NCBI RefSeq assembly: GCF_000812565.1 | Contig: NZ_JTAM01000041.1 | Location: 1 to 64,000 of the forward strand | Reading direction: 5' to 3' | Length of the DNA stretch: 64,000 bases | From: Flammeovirga sp. OC4 | GTDB taxonomy: Bacteria > Bacteroidota > Bacteroidia > Cytophagales > Flammeovirgaceae | In this document: positions 16,515-24,544 of the stretch, in pieces | Layout of the letters: each line of letters begins with the position of its first letter | Position numbering within the stretch: position 1 is the first letter of the stretch | Made by a program: the position numbers and the translations under genes | Notes under the pieces: generated by a model | The model's database searches: none | Told to the model about the DNA's origin: nothing | Seen by the model: only the letters and a program-made list of their open reading frames with translations

Positions 16515-18145
16515 TGGATCAAGAATTTAGTAGACAGCAAATAGCCTCTGAACAAGATGTCGTCAACTTAAGAAAAAAAATATATCAAGCTTTCTTAATT
16601 TGTTTTGATGATAATAGCTTCTCAGTGAAAGTCACTACAATGCTTTCGTCTTTACTCAAAAAAATGATCATTGATCATCAGCAAGTATATTTAGATACTG
16701 AAATTATTATAGCTGGTGATTATGTGAAATTAGTGAAGATTAGAGTTTTCGATCCTTTTTATGCAATTGCTAAAGAAATACCTGACATTTATCTACATCA
16801 TGTCGAACTAGCCATTAAAGATGACCTTTTGGAAATAGTAATTGATAAAATGTTTCCTGTAGAAAGGCTGGAAGATGCTGTCGTCACTTTTAATGAAAGG
16901 TCTAGGGATGAGTTATTATTTGAATTGCAATCGAAAAATAAAGATTTACTAGAATCTTACGAAAATCTAAAAAAAGCCAAAGACAATAGTGCAAGAATGG
17001 AAAGTGAACTTGCTGTAGGCAGAAATATTCAGATGAGTATGCTTCCTACCGATTTTCCTACTAATGATAATGTTGATTTGCACGCTAAACTTGTTCCAGC
17101 TCGTGAAGTTGGAGGGGATTTTTATGACTTTCAGATTATAGATGATAATTACCTTTATTTTGTTGTGGGGGATGTTTCGGGGAAAGGAGTTCCTGCTGCC
17201 TTATTAATGGCAATGACAAAATCTTTACTAAGAAGTGTAGCCATCACTGAACATTCAACAAGTCAAATAATCACTCATGTAAATACCGAAATCGCAAAGG
17301 AAAATAAAAACAACATGTTTGTGACTATCTTCCTAGGTTTATTGAATATTAAAACGGGTGAATTTACGTACACCAATGCAGGGCACAACCCCTCTTATAT
17401 ACTGTCCGAAGATAGTAAGCCAGTAAAGCTGACCGAAAGACATGGACCTGTGGTAGGTGCTCTAGAAGGTTTTGAATACAGTGAAAGTACCTTGCAGTTA
17501 ACCTCTGGTCAACTGATTTTTGCCTATACAGATGGTGTTACAGAAGCTCAAAATACTCAACGAGAACTGTACTCTGATGAAAAATTACTCAAATTAATAG
17601 AAACAATTAAGGGGCAATCATTAATTTCAATCGTTGATACTGTTATTCAAGAGGTAGGGTTACATGAGAAAGGATCAGAACAAGCAGATGATATCACAGT
17701 ACTCAGTGTTAAATACTCAAAGAAAAGTGATCCTGACTTCTTTTTACAGTTTAAAGCTAATTACAATGACAAAGAAGAATTAACATCTCAATTACAATCC
17801 TTTTTCTTAGATAATAAATATAATGTAACCGTTATACAAAAGGTTCAAATAATAATGGATGAATTGATCAGTAATATTATCAATTATGCTACTGTTGAAG
17901 AAAAAAATACCGATATTCAATTAAATGTTTTCTTATTAGAAAATAAAAGTGGAATAAAAATACAATTACTCGACAATGGTATTCCTTTTAATCCTTTAGA
18001 AAAAGAAGCCCCCGATATTAGCTTACCTGTTGAAAGTAGGCCGATTGGAGGTTTGGGAATACATATTGTGAAGAGTCTTGTAAGTACTATTACTTACGCA
18101 AGAAACGATAGTCAAAATAAAATTACGTTATTATTAAAGGTATAA
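16511..18145 (+). CDS. SpoIIE/RsbU-type phosphatase fused to an RsbW-like GHKL kinase
   Basis: A 544-residue protein with three parts. Residues 1-130 form a region that may be a decayed HATPase-like domain (weak). After a coiled coil comes a PP2C/SpoIIE phosphatase (about 165-400) with LAVGRNIQMSMLP, GGDFYDF (201-206), GDVSGKG (Asp221) and FAYTDGVTEAQN. The C-terminal GHKL kinase (about 415-544) has MDELISNIINYA (Glu451, Asn455), LLDNGIPF and GGLGIHIVKSLV. So one polypeptide holds both the phosphatase and the opposing anti-sigma-type kinase for the STAS protein encoded next. In Bacillus these are separate RsbU and RsbW. Confidence 0.88.
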   Translation: MMDQEFSRQQIASEQDVVNLRKKIYQAFLICFDDNSFSVKVTTMLSSLLKKMIIDHQQVYLDTEIIIAGDYVKLVKIRVFDPFYAIAKEIPDIYLHHVELAIKDDLLEIVIDKMFPVERLEDAVVTFNERSRDELLFELQSKNKDLLESYENLKKAKDNSARMESELAVGRNIQMSMLPTDFPTNDNVDLHAKLVPAREVGGDFYDFQIIDDNYLYFVVGDVSGKGVPAALLMAMTKSLLRSVAITEHSTSQIITHVNTEIAKENKNNMFVTIFLGLLNIKTGEFTYTNAGHNPSYILSEDSKPVKLTERHGPVVGALEGFEYSESTLQLTSGQLIFAYTDGVTEAQNTQRELYSDEKLLKLIETIKGQSLISIVDTVIQEVGLHEKGSEQADDITVLSVKYSKKSDPDFFLQFKANYNDKEELTSQLQSFFLDNKYNVTVIQKVQIIMDELISNIINYATVEEKNTDIQLNVFLLENKSGIKIQLLDNGIPFNPLEKEAPDISLPVESRPIGGLGIHIVKSLVSTITYARNDSQNKITLLLKV

Positions 18146-18148
18146 CAC

Positions 18149-18481
18149 ATGGAAATAGAAGTAACCAATGTAAAAGACATCTTTGTAGTACATGTCAATG
18201 GATTCATGGATGCAAGTACTTCACCCATTGTAGAAAAAGAAGTGTTAAAGCTGATTGATGAGGGAAAAACAAAACTTTTGCTCAACTTAAAAGATGTTTC
18301 ATACATGAGTAGTTCTGGACTAAGAGTTTTTCTTGCCGCCTCTAAAAGTATAAAAGCTGTTCAAGGTAAATTTATTGTTTGTGAAGCAAATGATGTTGTA
18401 CAGGAAATTCTTAAGATTTCTGGTTTTGACCTAATCATTGAGGTACAAGATAAATATGAAGAGGCTATTTTAAGTTTCTAA
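18149..18481 (+). CDS. STAS-domain anti-anti-sigma factor (RsbV/SpoIIAA-like)
   Basis: A 110-residue STAS protein, 3 nt after the phosphatase-kinase gene and last in the operon. The switch segment is LKDVSYMSSSGLRVFLAA, where Ser55 aligns with the phosphorylated serine of SpoIIAA. It should be the substrate of the fused phosphatase and kinase, and thus the output of the stressosome. No sigma factor is adjacent, so the final target is unknown. Confidence 0.9.
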   Translation: MEIEVTNVKDIFVVHVNGFMDASTSPIVEKEVLKLIDEGKTKLLLNLKDVSYMSSSGLRVFLAASKSIKAVQGKFIVCEANDVVQEILKISGFDLIIEVQDKYEEAILSF

Positions 18482-18520
18482 TCTGAATCGATCATTCTCC
18501 TCAATTCAATTTTGAGAAAC

Positions 18521-18560
18521 AAAAATAAAGCTCCCCGACTACACGGAGAGCTCTCTTTTT
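18521..18560. terminator. Bidirectional intrinsic terminator
   Basis: 9-bp stem AGCTCCCCG / CGGAGAGCT (one G-U) with a 6-nt loop. T-rich tails lie on both strands (CTCTTTTT on plus, TTATTTTTG on minus). It separates the stressosome operon from the convergent small membrane protein. Confidence 0.8.
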
Positions 18561-18575
18561 ACAATTAGGTTTTCA

Positions 18576-18791
18576 TTACCTCTCACTGAGGTAAATACGT
18601 AGGGGCTTAATTTTAACTTCTTCGAAGCCCGTAGTTTGAGAAAAAGTCAAGGGTACTTCCACTTTTTCTTTCATAGTGTCATTTAAAACAACTGACTTTT
18701 TTTCGCTTTTATACGTTAAGCCTCCAGCGATAAAAATTGACGCTACAAGAAATAACGCCAAGCAGCAAATAATTAAAACGCTTTTAATCAT
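18576..18791 (-). CDS. Small single-pass membrane protein
   Basis: 71 residues. One strong N-terminal membrane segment (about 4-26, VLIICCLALFLVASIFIAGG) is followed by a basic 45-residue tail, probably periplasmic or anchored. It has its own good terminator, which supports a real gene. Function unknown. Confidence 0.55.
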   Translation of the reverse strand: MIKSVLIICCLALFLVASIFIAGGLTYKSEKKSVVLNDTMKEKVEVPLTFSQTTGFEEVKIKPLRIYLSER

Positions 18792-18890
18792 AAAAAGTAT
18801 TTAGGTTGGTCTACTACCAATATGCAAAAAATACAATTTGATCAAAAGAATTATAATTGATTATGCAATGATTACTTCTATAAGTACAAT

Positions 18891-19073
18891 TCAATGTGTA
18901 TAATGCCATCTCAAGTGGTGCTGGTTCATGATACCATTTATCACAAGTGAATCTTTTTCTAAATTCAATTTTTCGATTTTTTGGTCCAGTATAATGGCCG
19001 TGGACATTGTAAACAAAGTTATCAAACAAATAACAACCAGTTTTCTTTTGGAGTTTGGGGTCAAAGCTGACAT
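18891..19073 (-). CDS. Small membrane protein
   Basis: About 60 residues from the Met at 19073 (MSALTPNSKRKLVVICLITL). The open frame continues 13 codons upstream, but that extension is not charged or conserved-looking. One membrane segment (about 12-29) is followed by a short charged tail. It has the same orientation and build as the small protein at 18576-18791, so the pair may be related in role. No terminator of its own. Function unknown; it could be a chance frame. Confidence 0.4.
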   Translation of the reverse strand: MSALTPNSKRKLVVICLITLFTMSTAIILDQKIEKLNLEKDSLVINGIMNQHHLRWHYTH

Positions 19074-19350
19074 AATAGTAATTGTATAATTAAATATTGC
19101 CTCTACTACCATTTATATACAGGTTCAGTTCATCCGCTTTTAGCGATGAAAGTAAGTTTTGCAGGCATACTTCTACTTTAAGTTGATCTTTTTGAATTTA
19201 TGATGATCATTTATTTCACTTAAAAAGAGCTAAAAGTACCCCTACTTCACTATATCAAGAAAAAAGTTACTGAAAATAGTATTACATTAGCTGTGTAATT
19301 TTTGATCGGAAAATTAAACTTAAAATTACATTTAAACTCCCAATATCATT

Positions 19351-19878
19351 ATGACAAGCTTTATTAAGTACGCATTATCGATTATCCCATTCTTTATTGT
19401 CATTTCATGCAATCAATCACCTAAGCTCGTTTTACAAGCTGATGAGGTCATTCAACTTGAGCAGCAAGAAGTTTTAAAATTCAATAAATTTGATGGTCTT
19501 TCTCCATTATTTACTCATAAAGATGATACGCTGAGAGTGATCAATTTTTGGGCTACTTGGTGTAAACCTTGTGTAAAAGAACTCCCCTATTTCCAACAGC
19601 TTGATGAAAAATTCAAAAAGAATGGAGAAAAAGCCAAAGTAATTCTGATTAGCCTTGACATGAATGAGAAAAACTTGTCAAATTATATCAAAAAAAAGAA
19701 CCTCACAACCTCCACATTATGGTTGGATGATCCTGATGCAAATGCATGGCTAGGTAAGGTCAATGAAAATTGGGATGGTGCAATTCCAGTTACTTTAACC
19801 ATCGATAAAAATAAAACCGTTTTTCATAACACGGACTTTCATGATTATGAAGAGCTAGAAAAATTTATATCAAAGTAA
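19351..19878 (+). CDS. TlpA-like thioredoxin-fold lipoprotein
   Basis: A 175-residue lipoprotein (lipobox FIVISC, Cys20) facing the periplasm. The thioredoxin fold has NFWATWCKPCVKELPYF with the redox pair Cys71/Cys74 and a cis-Pro region AIPVTLTID. TlpA/ResA-like proteins reduce periplasmic disulfides, often in cytochrome c maturation or repair. A similar protein is encoded 95 nt downstream on the same strand, so they are probably co-expressed. Confidence 0.88.
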   Translation: MTSFIKYALSIIPFFIVISCNQSPKLVLQADEVIQLEQQEVLKFNKFDGLSPLFTHKDDTLRVINFWATWCKPCVKELPYFQQLDEKFKKNGEKAKVILISLDMNEKNLSNYIKKKNLTTSTLWLDDPDANAWLGKVNENWDGAIPVTLTIDKNKTVFHNTDFHDYEELEKFISK

Positions 19879-19973
19879 AACATAGAACCTCAGAAGATTG
19901 CAAAAAGACAATCATTCTACAGGTTACATCTTCTAAACTTTAATTTACTTTTTATCAAAATAATTTCTTTAAA

Positions 19974-20648
19974 ATGAAATATCTTAAACTCTTTGTCTCA
20001 TCCTTATTAATCGGAGCTACAATTGGTTGTTCAACTCCTCAAAACAAAGAAGAATCTTCAACTGAAACAGTAAAAGCGACGGCACTTACTCCAGCAAAAA
20101 AAGCGGGATTAAGTATTGGTGATGAAGCAACTGCTTTTAACCTTAAAAATGTAGATGATCAAATGTTCGGTCTTAACGATCTCAAAGACAATAAAGGAGC
20201 AGTTGTGATTTTCACTTGTAATCACTGTCCTTATGCAGTTGCTTATGAAGATCGTATTCTTGCTATTGATCAAAAATATAAAGCATTAGGTTACCCTGTT
20301 ATTGCGATCAACCCGAACGATCCTGAGCAACAACCGGATGACTCGTTTGAGAAAATGAAAGTAAGAGCTGAAGAAAAAGGTTTTACTTTCCCGTACTTAT
20401 TTGATGAAGGTCAGAAAATTTACCCTGCTTACGGAGCGACTAAAACTCCTCATGTTTTCTTATTAGAAAAAGAAAATGAGAAGTATTTTGTGAGATACAT
20501 CGGCGCAATTGATGACAACTACAAAAGTGCTGAAAATGTAAAAGTTACATATTTAGAAAATGCTCTTGATGCATTGTTGAAGAATAAAGAAGTTGCTGAA
20601 ACGACTACAAAAGCAGTGGGTTGTTCTATCAAAACTTCAAAAGGATAA
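19974..20648 (+). CDS. Thioredoxin-fold (AhpC/TSA-like) lipoprotein
   Basis: A 224-residue lipoprotein (lipobox TIGC, Cys19). Residues 46-200 form a peroxiredoxin/thioredoxin-like domain: GLSIGDEATAFNLKNVDDQ, then VIFTCNHCPYAVAYEDRI with Cys82/Cys85, and GATKTPHVFLLEKEN carrying the cis-Pro. The CNHCPYA motif is typical of a widespread 'thioredoxin family' group of uncertain substrate. A lone Cys near the C-terminus (VGCSIKTS) might interact with the active site. Confidence 0.85.
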   Translation: MKYLKLFVSSLLIGATIGCSTPQNKEESSTETVKATALTPAKKAGLSIGDEATAFNLKNVDDQMFGLNDLKDNKGAVVIFTCNHCPYAVAYEDRILAIDQKYKALGYPVIAINPNDPEQQPDDSFEKMKVRAEEKGFTFPYLFDEGQKIYPAYGATKTPHVFLLEKENEKYFVRYIGAIDDNYKSAENVKVTYLENALDALLKNKEVAETTTKAVGCSIKTSKG

Positions 20649-20770
20649 TGAAAAATGGATTGATAGAAGAGAACGTCAATTCAAATCAAATTACGTTTCT
20701 TTTCTCTTAAGTTAGTACTCCATTTTCTTTGATGGCGGTACTTAAATCCATCAAAATTTCATAAATTTAA

Positions 20771-20814
20771 GGTTGTAATTGACTTTCCGTCATTACAACC
20801 TTTTTTATTTTTTC
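20771..20814 (+). terminator. Intrinsic terminator
   Basis: 9-bp perfect stem GGTTGTAAT / ATTACAACC, then TTTTTTATTTTTT. It ends the thioredoxin pair only 17 nt before the lysozyme start codon. Confidence 0.88.
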
Positions 20815-20830
20815 AGCTTAAGACAAATTG

Positions 20831-21694
20831 ATGAGAAAAAAAGTAAACATATTTCCTTTTTCCTCTTTTGTACTCTTATTTTTTATGGCATTAGGCTATT
20901 ATATCAATGTCAATCAAGAGGCCCATAAAAAATTCGCCCCATACCTTCAGAGAGGTATTGATTTTACTTTAAACCTTAAAGATTATGTAGAGTCTCCTTT
21001 TTATAAAAATTTCAAAGGGTATGGTGTAAAACTACCTGACAATTATTCAGTCCATGGTATTGATATTTCTCATCATCAAAAACTTATTGATTTTCAGAGG
21101 GTATCCGCTTTTTATGCTCAAAATACTTCGATCAAATTTGTGTATGCAAAAGCAACAGAAGGTAAAGACCACAAAGACAGACACTTTGATCGTAATAGGA
21201 AAGAAATTAGAGAACACCATCTTTTATTTGGAGCCTATCATTTTTTTAGACCTAAAACTTCAGGAAAAGAACAAGCGGAATATTTCATCAAAACAGTGGG
21301 AACGCTTGACCCAAGTGACTTAGTACCTGTTGTTGACATAGAGGTATTAGACGGTGTAGACCCTAGCCTAATGAGAGATCGTCTTGAAGAATTTGTGTTA
21401 AGGGTGGAAGAAGAATATGGAGTAAAACCTATGATCTATACTGGAGACTCTTTCTATAAGGACTATTTTAAAGGACACTTCAGAAAATACAGAGTTTGGA
21501 TTGCCAATTATGGTCAGTCTACGAAAGCTCCAAAAGCTCGTTGGACCATGTGGCAACATACTCAAGAAGCAAACATTGATGGGATTCCAAATAAGGTGGA
21601 TATGAATGTTTTTGATGGTAACTGGGAGAAATTTCAGAAAAGTCTATTAATTGGTCATCAAAAAGGGTATAAACAACTCAGTAGTAGCAAATAA
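20831..21694 (+). CDS. GH25 lysozyme/muramidase, membrane anchored
   Basis: 287 residues from the ATG at 20831 (a TTG one codon upstream is the less likely start). An N-terminal membrane segment (7-23) anchors a GH25 domain (about 75-275): GIDISHHQ (catalytic Asp), YAKATEG, GAYHFFRP, VPVVDIEVLDG (catalytic Asp/Glu), MIYTG, WIANYG, WTMWQHT and DMNVFDG. It cleaves the MurNAc-GlcNAc bond of peptidoglycan. A chromosomal, envelope-anchored form suggests wall remodelling rather than phage lysis. Confidence 0.92.
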   Translation: MRKKVNIFPFSSFVLLFFMALGYYINVNQEAHKKFAPYLQRGIDFTLNLKDYVESPFYKNFKGYGVKLPDNYSVHGIDISHHQKLIDFQRVSAFYAQNTSIKFVYAKATEGKDHKDRHFDRNRKEIREHHLLFGAYHFFRPKTSGKEQAEYFIKTVGTLDPSDLVPVVDIEVLDGVDPSLMRDRLEEFVLRVEEEYGVKPMIYTGDSFYKDYFKGHFRKYRVWIANYGQSTKAPKARWTMWQHTQEANIDGIPNKVDMNVFDGNWEKFQKSLLIGHQKGYKQLSSSK

Positions 21695-21795
21695 TTATCC
21701 TTTAGAATTATTACAATTACAATTTAGCGGTTTGACATTTTTTGAGAAATGGTTCTTCTAAATTTGCATATTTCATGTACTACCCTATCAAAAAT

Positions 21796-22470
21796 ATGCA
21801 ATACAAAAACCTAATTTCTTTTGTTTTAATAGCGTTAATCGCACTTTCGAGTTGTCAAAAAGATTCATTTGATCATGATCTTCCAGTCATCGATGGCAAT
21901 GTGGCGTTAAATATTATTTCAGATTATAGAAAACCTAATAATGCGAGGAATGAGCCTGATTATATTTTTACTGATGCAAAAATTGCATTAGATGAAATCA
22001 CATTCTTACAAAAAGACACAAGCAACTCAAATGCACATTTTGAGGGACCCTTCATTTGTGATTTAATCGAAAATACTACTACGCCTCAACTACCGTATGG
22101 TAATATAGAAGTAGGACACTATCAATTATTTCAATTGGATATTGTAGAGCATCTAGAAAATAACTTGTCGATTGACATATATGGTAATTATCATCCAAAT
22201 GGAGTGGTTATACACCCTTTTCATTATTCTTCAACGCTAGAAGAGACAGTTACTATACTTCAGCAAGTTGGTATTGACATCGTTCAAGACTCCCTACATC
22301 AAGTAGCCATTATTGTTGATCTGGCTGCAATTTTTGATGATATTGATTATGAAAGTGTCCACTATGAAGAAGACGGTTTTTTAGATTTTAATGCTGATGA
22401 AAACACTGTGCATCACGAAGGCATTACAAATCGTTTTATGGAAAGCTTTAGAGTACACCAAGTACGATAA
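21796..22470 (+). CDS. Lipoprotein, resembling DUF4382
   Basis: 224 residues from the Met at 21796; an 18-codon upstream extension lacks a signal. The lipobox is LIALSSC. The mature part is rich in beta-strand and acidic. It has a 'V-A-L-N-I-I-S-D' start, an F-I-C-D-L-I-E segment and LPYGNIEVGHYQLFQLDI, a layout like DUF4382 lipoproteins of Bacteroidetes; this is a guess. Monocistronic with its own terminator. Confidence 0.65.
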   Translation: MQYKNLISFVLIALIALSSCQKDSFDHDLPVIDGNVALNIISDYRKPNNARNEPDYIFTDAKIALDEITFLQKDTSNSNAHFEGPFICDLIENTTTPQLPYGNIEVGHYQLFQLDIVEHLENNLSIDIYGNYHPNGVVIHPFHYSSTLEETVTILQQVGIDIVQDSLHQVAIIVDLAAIFDDIDYESVHYEEDGFLDFNADENTVHHEGITNRFMESFRVHQVR

Positions 22471-22480
22471 TAATACAACA

Positions 22481-22512
22481 AAAGGCACTCATTTTTTAAT
22501 GAGTGCCTTTTG
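22481..22512. terminator. Bidirectional intrinsic terminator
   Basis: 13-bp stem AAAGGCACTCATT / AATGAGTGCCTTT with a 4-nt loop, between the convergent lipoprotein and SDR genes. Confidence 0.88.
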
Positions 22513-22540
22513 TCTATTTTATGAAATGGAAATTAACTGT

Positions 22541-23239
22541 TTACCATTCAATCACTTTCTTATCTCTGAAAAACTTGCCATTTAAGTTCGGGTCTTCTAG
22601 CTCGGCTAACCAAATAATCGTTTCTGCACCTTCTTCCGGCGTCCTTGGTGCACTAGCTCCACCCATATCGGTTTTTACCCAACCCGGACAAACAGAATTA
22701 ATCAAAATATCATTTCCGTTGATCTCATGTGCAAACTTTATGGTCAATACATTTAAGGCAGTCTTAGAGATACTGTAACCTGGAGTTCCAGCCCCCATTT
22801 CGTTCATTGCCCCTGATCCGCTTGAAACATTCACAATTCTACCGTATTTGTTTTTTTTCATCATGGGTAAAAATGCTTTAATCATTTTCCAAGGGCCGAA
22901 GACATTCGTTTCTATTGTCTCGTGTACTTCTTCCAAATCGGCATTAAGCGCCGTCTGCCAGGTATCATAATTGATGCCCGCATTATTGACTAATATATCT
23001 AACTGAGAGTATTTTTTATCAATATATTCTTGTAACTGAAGTATACTTTCATCATCAGATACATCTAAGGTATGATAGTCTACATCTCCAAATACGCTCA
23101 AATATTTTACTGCTTTTCTTCCATCAATTTCTTTCCTTGATGTCACAATTACTTTATGTCCTTTTAATAAGAGGCCTTTTGCAACAGCAAACCCAATTCC
23201 ACGGTTGGATCCTGTCACTAATGCAATTTTCTCGTACAT
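22541..23239 (-). CDS. Short-chain dehydrogenase/reductase (SDR)
   Basis: 232 residues from the Met at 23239 (MYEKIALVTGSNRGIG); the frame extends 13 codons further but that part lies in a palindromic leader. It has a classical SDR Rossmann fold: TGSNRGIG cofactor loop, NNAGINYD, NVSSGSGAM with the catalytic Ser, and GYSISKTALN with the Tyr-x-x-x-Lys pair, then CPGWVKTDMGG. It is an NAD(P)(H)-dependent oxidoreductase of unknown substrate, similar in layout to carbonyl-reductase-like SDRs. The upstream palindromes suggest tight repression. Confidence 0.9.
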   Translation of the reverse strand: MYEKIALVTGSNRGIGFAVAKGLLLKGHKVIVTSRKEIDGRKAVKYLSVFGDVDYHTLDVSDDESILQLQEYIDKKYSQLDILVNNAGINYDTWQTALNADLEEVHETIETNVFGPWKMIKAFLPMMKKNKYGRIVNVSSGSGAMNEMGAGTPGYSISKTALNVLTIKFAHEINGNDILINSVCPGWVKTDMGGASAPRTPEEGAETIIWLAELEDPNLNGKFFRDKKVIEW

Positions 23240-23254
23240 ATTTCTGATAATTTC

Positions 23255-23294
23255 TATAGTGTATGTTTTTACATACACTATAATTCGATAGTGT
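23255..23294. promoter_or_regulatory. Triple half-site palindrome in the SDR leader
   Basis: A perfect inverted repeat with 12-nt arms (TATAGTGTATGT / ACATACACTATA) and a TTTT centre at 23255-23282, plus a third half-site ATAGTGT at 23288-23294. This gives three alternating copies of ATAGTGT. It lies just downstream of a predicted minus-strand -7 element (TACCTTTG, 23313-23320) and 16 nt before the start codon. It could be an operator or a strong leader hairpin. Confidence 0.6.
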
Positions 23295-23345
23295 TTAGTT
23301 TGTGTTTAAGAGCAAAGGTAAAAAATAAAATGTTAGAGCGTACTC

Positions 23346-24224
23346 TTAAAATGTTTTCTTTACGTATAAGCCCATCATTTGAGGCTGCATTATCGGCATA
23401 AATGCTGTACCTGAACCGTCAGCTCTTTTTGTTCTTAACTTTTTATGGATATGAGGTACAAAAACACCTGTTAAAGCACCTACAGCACAACCCGTGATTA
23501 CATCGGTGTAGAAATGTTTGTATGCTCTAGTTCTGTAGTAACCTACTAATGCAGGAGGAATAAAAGCTGCGACATAAACACCAATCTTGGCTCCGGTTGA
23601 CCATTCAGGGTGATAATCTGTAAGTACCTTGGCTGTAAAGAAAGTGCCACAAGCTGTATTAGAAGTGTGACCACTGAAAAAAGAACGTTCATTATTATTG
23701 TCCGTTAATTCTGCATCAGGCACATCTGGATGACCTTGCATATACGCAATTGGTCTGTACCTTCTAAAAACACCTGGGCCTAAATAATTATAGATATTTA
23801 CGGCAATCATCTGTGTCTCCAAATACATTAAGGATACTTCTACCCAATCTTTTCTAATCTCCTCATCAAAAAACAATGTAAAAGGTAGCACTACCGAAAC
23901 ATAAAGTCCCCAATCCGTAAAGTTATGTGAATCTTCTCTTTCTTCAACAGGATGATCAAATACATGACGATCAAAAGCATTGACTGAGCTTTGTCTCAGG
24001 TTTTTTATATCGTTTAAATTTAATTCAGGGCGGTTATTCAACATACGAATCCCAAGATAATTAGCTAATAAGCCAGCCGCTGCAATACTCCCTGTTGTTA
24101 CTGGGGGAGCATAATACACTTTGGAATGTGATTTATACCATTTTACTGAGTCTGCTTTTTGTGCAAATGAAAGGGTAGAATATGATAAACATAAAATAAA
24201 AAAAACTAATCTTGTCATGTTCAA
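23346..24224 (-). CDS. PAP2-family phosphatase, exported or membrane-associated
   Basis: A 292-residue protein with a signal peptide (to about 22, SFAQ). The three PAP2 motifs are present in order: RRYRPIAY, SFFSGHTSN and YRTRAYKHFYTDV (acid phosphatase/haloperoxidase His and Asp). Several moderately hydrophobic helices lie between them. Likely reactions are dephosphorylation of phosphatidate, undecaprenyl pyrophosphate or a lipid A phosphate at the periplasmic face. Met3 is an alternative start. Monocistronic. Confidence 0.88.
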   Translation of the reverse strand: MNMTRLVFFILCLSYSTLSFAQKADSVKWYKSHSKVYYAPPVTTGSIAAAGLLANYLGIRMLNNRPELNLNDIKNLRQSSVNAFDRHVFDHPVEEREDSHNFTDWGLYVSVVLPFTLFFDEEIRKDWVEVSLMYLETQMIAVNIYNYLGPGVFRRYRPIAYMQGHPDVPDAELTDNNNERSFFSGHTSNTACGTFFTAKVLTDYHPEWSTGAKIGVYVAAFIPPALVGYYRTRAYKHFYTDVITGCAVGALTGVFVPHIHKKLRTKRADGSGTAFMPIMQPQMMGLYVKKTF

Positions 24225-24454
24225 TAGATGAGATTGAAAAAAATGATGATTTGAGAGGGTGTTAAAAACTTTGGTTGAAGTAAAAAATCACCCTTGGACA
24301 GAATCCTAGAGTTTGAATCTATTAATTTTTTTAATAAAGTACTATTCTTCTTTTATGAATATTTAAAAAACTATAAATTATTAGAGTAATGAGGTTCTTT
24401 AACTACAAACTTAACCATGTAATATTTTGTTTAGACAAATTATGTATTTTTGTT

Positions 24455-24462
24455 TAACTTTG
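24455..24462 (+). promoter_or_regulatory. Predicted -7 element of the propeller-MPE-HD-cyclase operon
   Basis: TAACTTTG, an exact TAnnTTTG match, about 26 nt before a short leader reading frame. The preceding spacer (24225-24454) is AT-rich with no gene. Confidence 0.45.
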
Positions 24463-24487
24463 TAATAGAAATACAAATTTAGTTTCA

Positions 24488-24544
24488 ATGAAGCGATGTA
24501 TTCTCTATTTTTATATTTCTATTCTTATCTCAACTTTAAAATAA
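24488..24544 (+). CDS. Possible 18-residue leader peptide
   Basis: A short frame, MKRCILYFYISILISTLK and stop, ends on the base before the GTG start of the next gene. It is hydrophobic with a basic start. It may couple translation into the GTG-initiated lipoprotein gene or be a chance frame in AT-rich DNA. Confidence 0.25.
   Translation: MKRCILYFYISILISTLK

Noticed and set aside
18814-19029. 71-codon minus-strand frame overlapping the small membrane protein
   Set aside because: Composition is unlike a protein with a role (many Tyr, Asn, Cys without pattern), and it overlaps the more plausible membrane-protein frame.
20831-21694. GH25 lysozyme as a prophage endolysin
   Set aside because: It has a membrane anchor, no holin or phage structural genes are near, and its base composition matches the neighbours.
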